A stretch of DNA of 64,000 nucleotides from Edolisoma coerulescens (lineage: Eukaryota; Chordata; Aves; Passeriformes; Campephagidae), in the NCBI GenBank assembly GCA_013397115.1, contig VWZW01004142.1:430464-494463 (forward strand), given 5' to 3'. The notes below the pieces were generated by a model. That model did no database searches. It had not been told where the DNA came from and worked only from the letters and a program-made list of their open reading frames with translations. Both the position numbers and the translations under genes were made by a program. This document shows positions 59,952-64,000 of this stretch, piece by piece. Each line of letters starts with the position of its first letter. The first letter of the stretch is position 1.

Positions 59952-62900
59952 AGTTTTCATATTCCACCTAAATATAAAGCCCTTGAAACATTGTGAAGAA
60001 ATTTCCTAAGGGTATCATAAATGGCTTGTATAGTAGCTAATACCATGGATGCTACAGGAAGGTTTTATTTTCTGAGGCTTCTATCTTAGAAAGAAGAAAA
60101 AGATGTTCTACTCTGACTTGCACAAGGATTTGACACTCTGCAGAAATGTACTTTATGCTTTTTTAGTTCCTTGAAGCATTATATTGAATCCTAAACTGTT
60201 TTCTCAGAGAAGCATCTTAAAGGGTTTGGGGGCCATTTCTTATGCAGTCAGTAGAGGGAGCATGAGATAACTAATAACCCTAGGCCTCTGTAAAACAGAA
60301 AAAGGCTTCTTGATATTCTTCTCAAAGGCCATGTGTGCAGAAACAAGAATTAATTCTAGGAAGAACTTGCAAATGAATCAGTTAAAGATTATGGAAAAAT
60401 GGCAAGTTATGGAATAAATTTTTAAAATTTCTCTATAGTGATGGTTCCTGACTGCTTTACAGACTTCATTTTTTTTAGCAGTTAAAATAATTACAAAACC
60501 AAAAAAACATTTCTAAGAGTGAAATGGAAAAATAGCAGCAGTTTGTTTTGTTCCTCAGTCATTAATAGTACTGTAACAGATAATGTTATTGCCGATTGAA
60601 ATTGATAGCTATATTCAATGTGAGGTTTGAAAGAAGAACGAAATCTTAGCTAACTGCTATTAACTTAAATACGTTCCATGAAATTTATTCATATATTACA
60701 AAATTATGCCAATCTTATACTATAAATGGAAATTTCTCACTTTTTGTTTTACAAGGAAGTAAAAGTGTTCTGGGTATTTTTATTTATTGTTTGCTTATTT
60801 TTAAGAGTTTGTGAAAGTCAAGGTTTGTTTTCATTGTATCATAAAAAGGGTATTTCTCAAGACTGTATGGACAATTCTGAACTGCTCAAGGGATTCTCCT
60901 ATCTTATTTTAGATTTTTGTAAATTGCTTTCTGAAAGTATTCTTGTTTGCGTTGTGGCATTCAGCCCCATGGCCTGTTGGGAATTTAAGGTTGTTGCCTT
61001 GTCTTCTATCCATGGTAACTTTATTAAGGGCTTCGTTTCTGTCACATTTCAGTTCCTGATGGCAGCATCAATATTTTATTTCCATAAAGATACTCTGAAT
61101 CTGACAATTCTGAGTCTGTGACCAAAACTTGGCCAGACTTGCATGTAGATCAGAATAATTTCACAAATCTGTCAGTATCTGTGAAGGTTGAGCTACTGAT
61201 CTATATCAAGACTCTTCAGTAATTTAGACTGGATCATTTCTAGCTTTCCTCTTGGACTTTGTCCATTCCTTTTTTTGAGATATCAGTGGATGAAGGCCTC
61301 TTAACTCAATATTTATTGTCAGGAGTTAGAGGAATAATTGGAGGATTTAGTGCCCACCCCCTCCAGCTTTGTCCAGGAGTTTCTGTTTGGGATTGAATTA
61401 ATGCTATCTAGTTTATACCGGACACCTTTTTTTTTTTTTTTAGAATACTATTTTATTGTTATTCAGCTGAATTTTAAGCTTCCTTTGTGAAGGAAAAAGT
61501 AACATGGAATGGGAATTCTATTCTGGCAAGTTAAAGCACTAAGCGTTCTTTCTTGCATTTTTGTAGCATGTTCAGTATGAAGAGTATGGAGGTCGATTGG
61601 AGGCATTCCCTGTAACTCCTTATGGAGCAGCTCTGTTTTCCCATTATTACAGTGCAAGAAGTTTCTGTCCTTTGACATATACTGTGCTTACAGCATACTA
61701 ACCATACTTGGAAAAGAAGTACTAGTCTGGTTTTTATTTGGACCACTGAGAGATTAAGTCAAATTTCTGACTTGTGGCCAGTGTGCAAAAGGCTGCAGCA
61801 ATTTAAAGCACTTCCTCTACTTCCATCCATCCTTTCTCAAGCATCATGTACCTCCTGCTTCTGCTGGGGGTCCTTGTCCCCTCTGAGCAGTATTCAACTA
61901 TAGCTGAGTCACTTCTCCACTGTTTTGCAGTCTAAAACTTCAAAGCAAAAACTTCGTAGCAAAACCAACTGTACTTTATCAACTGCAGCACATCCTCCTG
62001 CAGTTTAGATTAATGTTTTAGACAGTGAACAGGAAATACCTGAGATGCGAACGTGTGTTTAGTCCTGTTAACTTCTTTGCAAGGCAATGATGTGACACCT
62101 CAGCTGTGATACATACTATTCAATGTCAGTATGTCTCTCCTACACTGATAAATGATAAATCACATTATAGCAAACAAAACCCCCCGAACAAAAAGCAATG
62201 ACCAAACCACTTCAGTTGGTAGTAAATGTGCCCCTGCTGGTTGTAATTGGGATACAAAAACATTTTTAATTTGGACTTTTTAAAAAATTTGGATGTTCTG
62301 TATGATGTAATCAAAATGACAGTGATAAAGGATTTTATGATGACAATGATGAAAGGACTTAATTGACCAAGCAGGTTCTTAAAACACTACTGCTTTAGAT
62401 ATGCTTCCAATTTCAAACTGTTACAAATTTAATAATAATGAAGTCCAATTATGGCTCTTTTTAAAATCTCTGCACTGCTAATACAGATACTGGTTTAATT
62501 ATGATCTGAAATTTCGTTTGATAAATAAATACCTTTTTTTATATAAAAAAAGGTCTTTGCCTTAAAGAAATACTTTTAGGCTAAATCAAAAGTATAAAAA
62601 ATAAAAGCACTATGAGTATTTTTTTAAAACAGTATGACTTTAAAAGATCTATTTGGCTACACTGTACTGAACTTCATATGTGTATCTGAACTTCATAGTC
62701 AGGTCTTTGCACAGCTAGCGCAAAGCTTTCACACTGATTTCTGCTGTACAGCAGCTTCAGAGTTAATAATTTAATAATTACTTCTTGATCCTCCAGAAGC
62801 AGCACTCTCCAAACACTCTGCTCATTCATATAAGCGGATTGTATTAAAAAGAAAACACAAAAAGAGAAGAGTGAAAAGGGGATGAAGAAGTGCTGTTCTT

Positions 62901-64000
62901 TCAGCCTCACTCAGATGTGGTTTAGATTAGGCTAAATTTATCAAAACAAGCCCCTATTTTGAGTTGCTTAGATCTCCTCACTGGCAGTTTCTGAATCGGG
63001 TATGTAGAGGTACCTACACACATTATATCCTTGTGTTTGTCATTTCTAATAGCAATGTGTTTTTACACAGTAATGATGTCCATATTAGCTCACTGAGACC
63101 TGTAAGCCCCCAGGTACAAGGCATCAATCAGTTTGTTGTGTGATCTATGCAAATTGGTGCTTTGGAAGGAAAATACCTACTTCTGATTCCTTGCTTTTTC
63201 TGTTTTAAAGCAGCTTCCTTATCTTCACAAAATGTAGTGTAATTGTGATACTGCCATTGCCTAGATGTTGTTTGTGAATGTCCTGTGTATGTAAATAGCT
63301 ACTTTGAGTGATACTGCTGCAATGAGAAATTTGGGGGGCAAATAACCATGGAATACTCGTTGCAAACAGGTTTCCTCAAGCAAAACTGAAATTTAGGATG
63401 AAGTTTCTTAGAGTTACTGTGTCTTACAGCAGTAGAAAATAAATCAGTGTAGTAAAGTATCTAAGCATTGCAATGCAATGTATAGAAGAGTAGATGGAAG
63501 GAACTACTGATATAAAGGAGTATTTGTCAATGTATTTTAGAATCTGTCTTTACTTTGCCGTTTGGACTCTTTCCCCAGAAAGTATATGTCTTTTGGCAGT
63601 GTCAGGTTAGAGATTGGTGGTGCAGAGATGGAAATTGTGGATTTTTCAGCTGTACAAATAAGGTAAAGATTGGTAGGAATAATTTTTTTTCTTCATACCT
63701 GTCTTCCCATCCCATTTTGGCTTTGACTCTTTGATCCTGTGGAATGGTACAATTCAGTTACATTTGTCCCAGTGCTGGAAACAGTTTGGTTTTACTTAAA
63801 ATGTCACATCACAGTCCTGCATTACCTAGTGTGGATGGGTACCCTGTTACGTGTGGTTTGGCAAAATACTAATGGCAAGCTTTGGAGAGTCTTGGCTGTG
63901 GAATTGTTTACCTGACATGGCTGTGCCTAGCACAGGATGCAGCTCCTAAAGGGCATAGCTAAGGTCCTCAGTGAAATGGTAGCTGTGATTCTTGGTGAGT
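59952..64000. other. VPS50 intron continuing to the window end
   Basis: About 4 kb without a recognised exon, apart from the candidate terminal segment at 59865-59951 just before it. It includes AATAAA signals and a poly-T run near 61427-61441. I found no segment resembling the next VPS50 block. The 131-codon frame at 60726-61121 shows no family resemblance. Confidence 0.55.

Noticed and set aside
60726..61121. 131-codon hydrophobic frame as a separate gene
   Set aside because: No recognised family, AT-rich codon pattern like the surrounding intron, no promoter or splice context.
1..64000. CRISPR arrays, operons, tRNA or rRNA genes
   Set aside because: No regular spaced repeats, no polycistronic coding layout, and no tRNA or rRNA signatures seen; the window is vertebrate intronic DNA.

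Overview
This is a stretch of bird nuclear genome, with no prokaryotic gene layout. It covers most of one multi-exon plus-strand gene, VPS50 (syndetin, formerly CCDC132). The avian call rests on several chicken-repeat-1 (CR1) LINE copies and on two LTRs of the abundant avian ERVL-like type. The encoded protein is very close to vertebrate VPS50 as I remember it. No alignment was run.

Layout: positions 1-4500 are AT-rich upstream DNA with two CR1 3' tails and an AT microsatellite. Positions 4530-5340 are a CpG-island-like promoter region, ending next to an ambiguous base at 5348. Twenty coding exons follow between 6604 and 59380. All have GT donors and AG acceptors, and their phases join into one 653-codon frame with no stop. 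By memory of human VPS50 (964 residues) this corresponds to about residues 35 to 687. The first ~34 codons were not found, and the last ~277 codons lie beyond 64000.

Introns carry the repeats. Two minus-oriented ERVL-like solo LTRs lie at 11041-11628 and 24676-25161. A third solo LTR with perfect inverted ends and a 4-bp target duplication lies at 45305-45678, and a possible fourth at 43078-43950. A dead CR1 reverse-transcriptase fragment is at 12446-14130, a CR1 endonuclease fragment at 51345-52665, an ancient CR1 at 49355-50420, and shorter CR1 tails occur elsewhere.

The protein is the subunit that distinguishes the EARP tethering complex (VPS51, VPS52, VPS53, VPS50) from GARP, which uses VPS54. 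The window encodes the Vps54_N-type helical N-terminal region, an acidic disordered linker, and the start of the C-terminal half.

The most interesting unexplained signals are two candidate alternative 3'-terminal exons, at 50509 and 59865. Each has a good acceptor, a compatible reading phase, a short in-frame tail, a stop and a downstream AATAAA. They could give truncated syndetin isoforms without the C-terminal domain. No wholly new system is evident.
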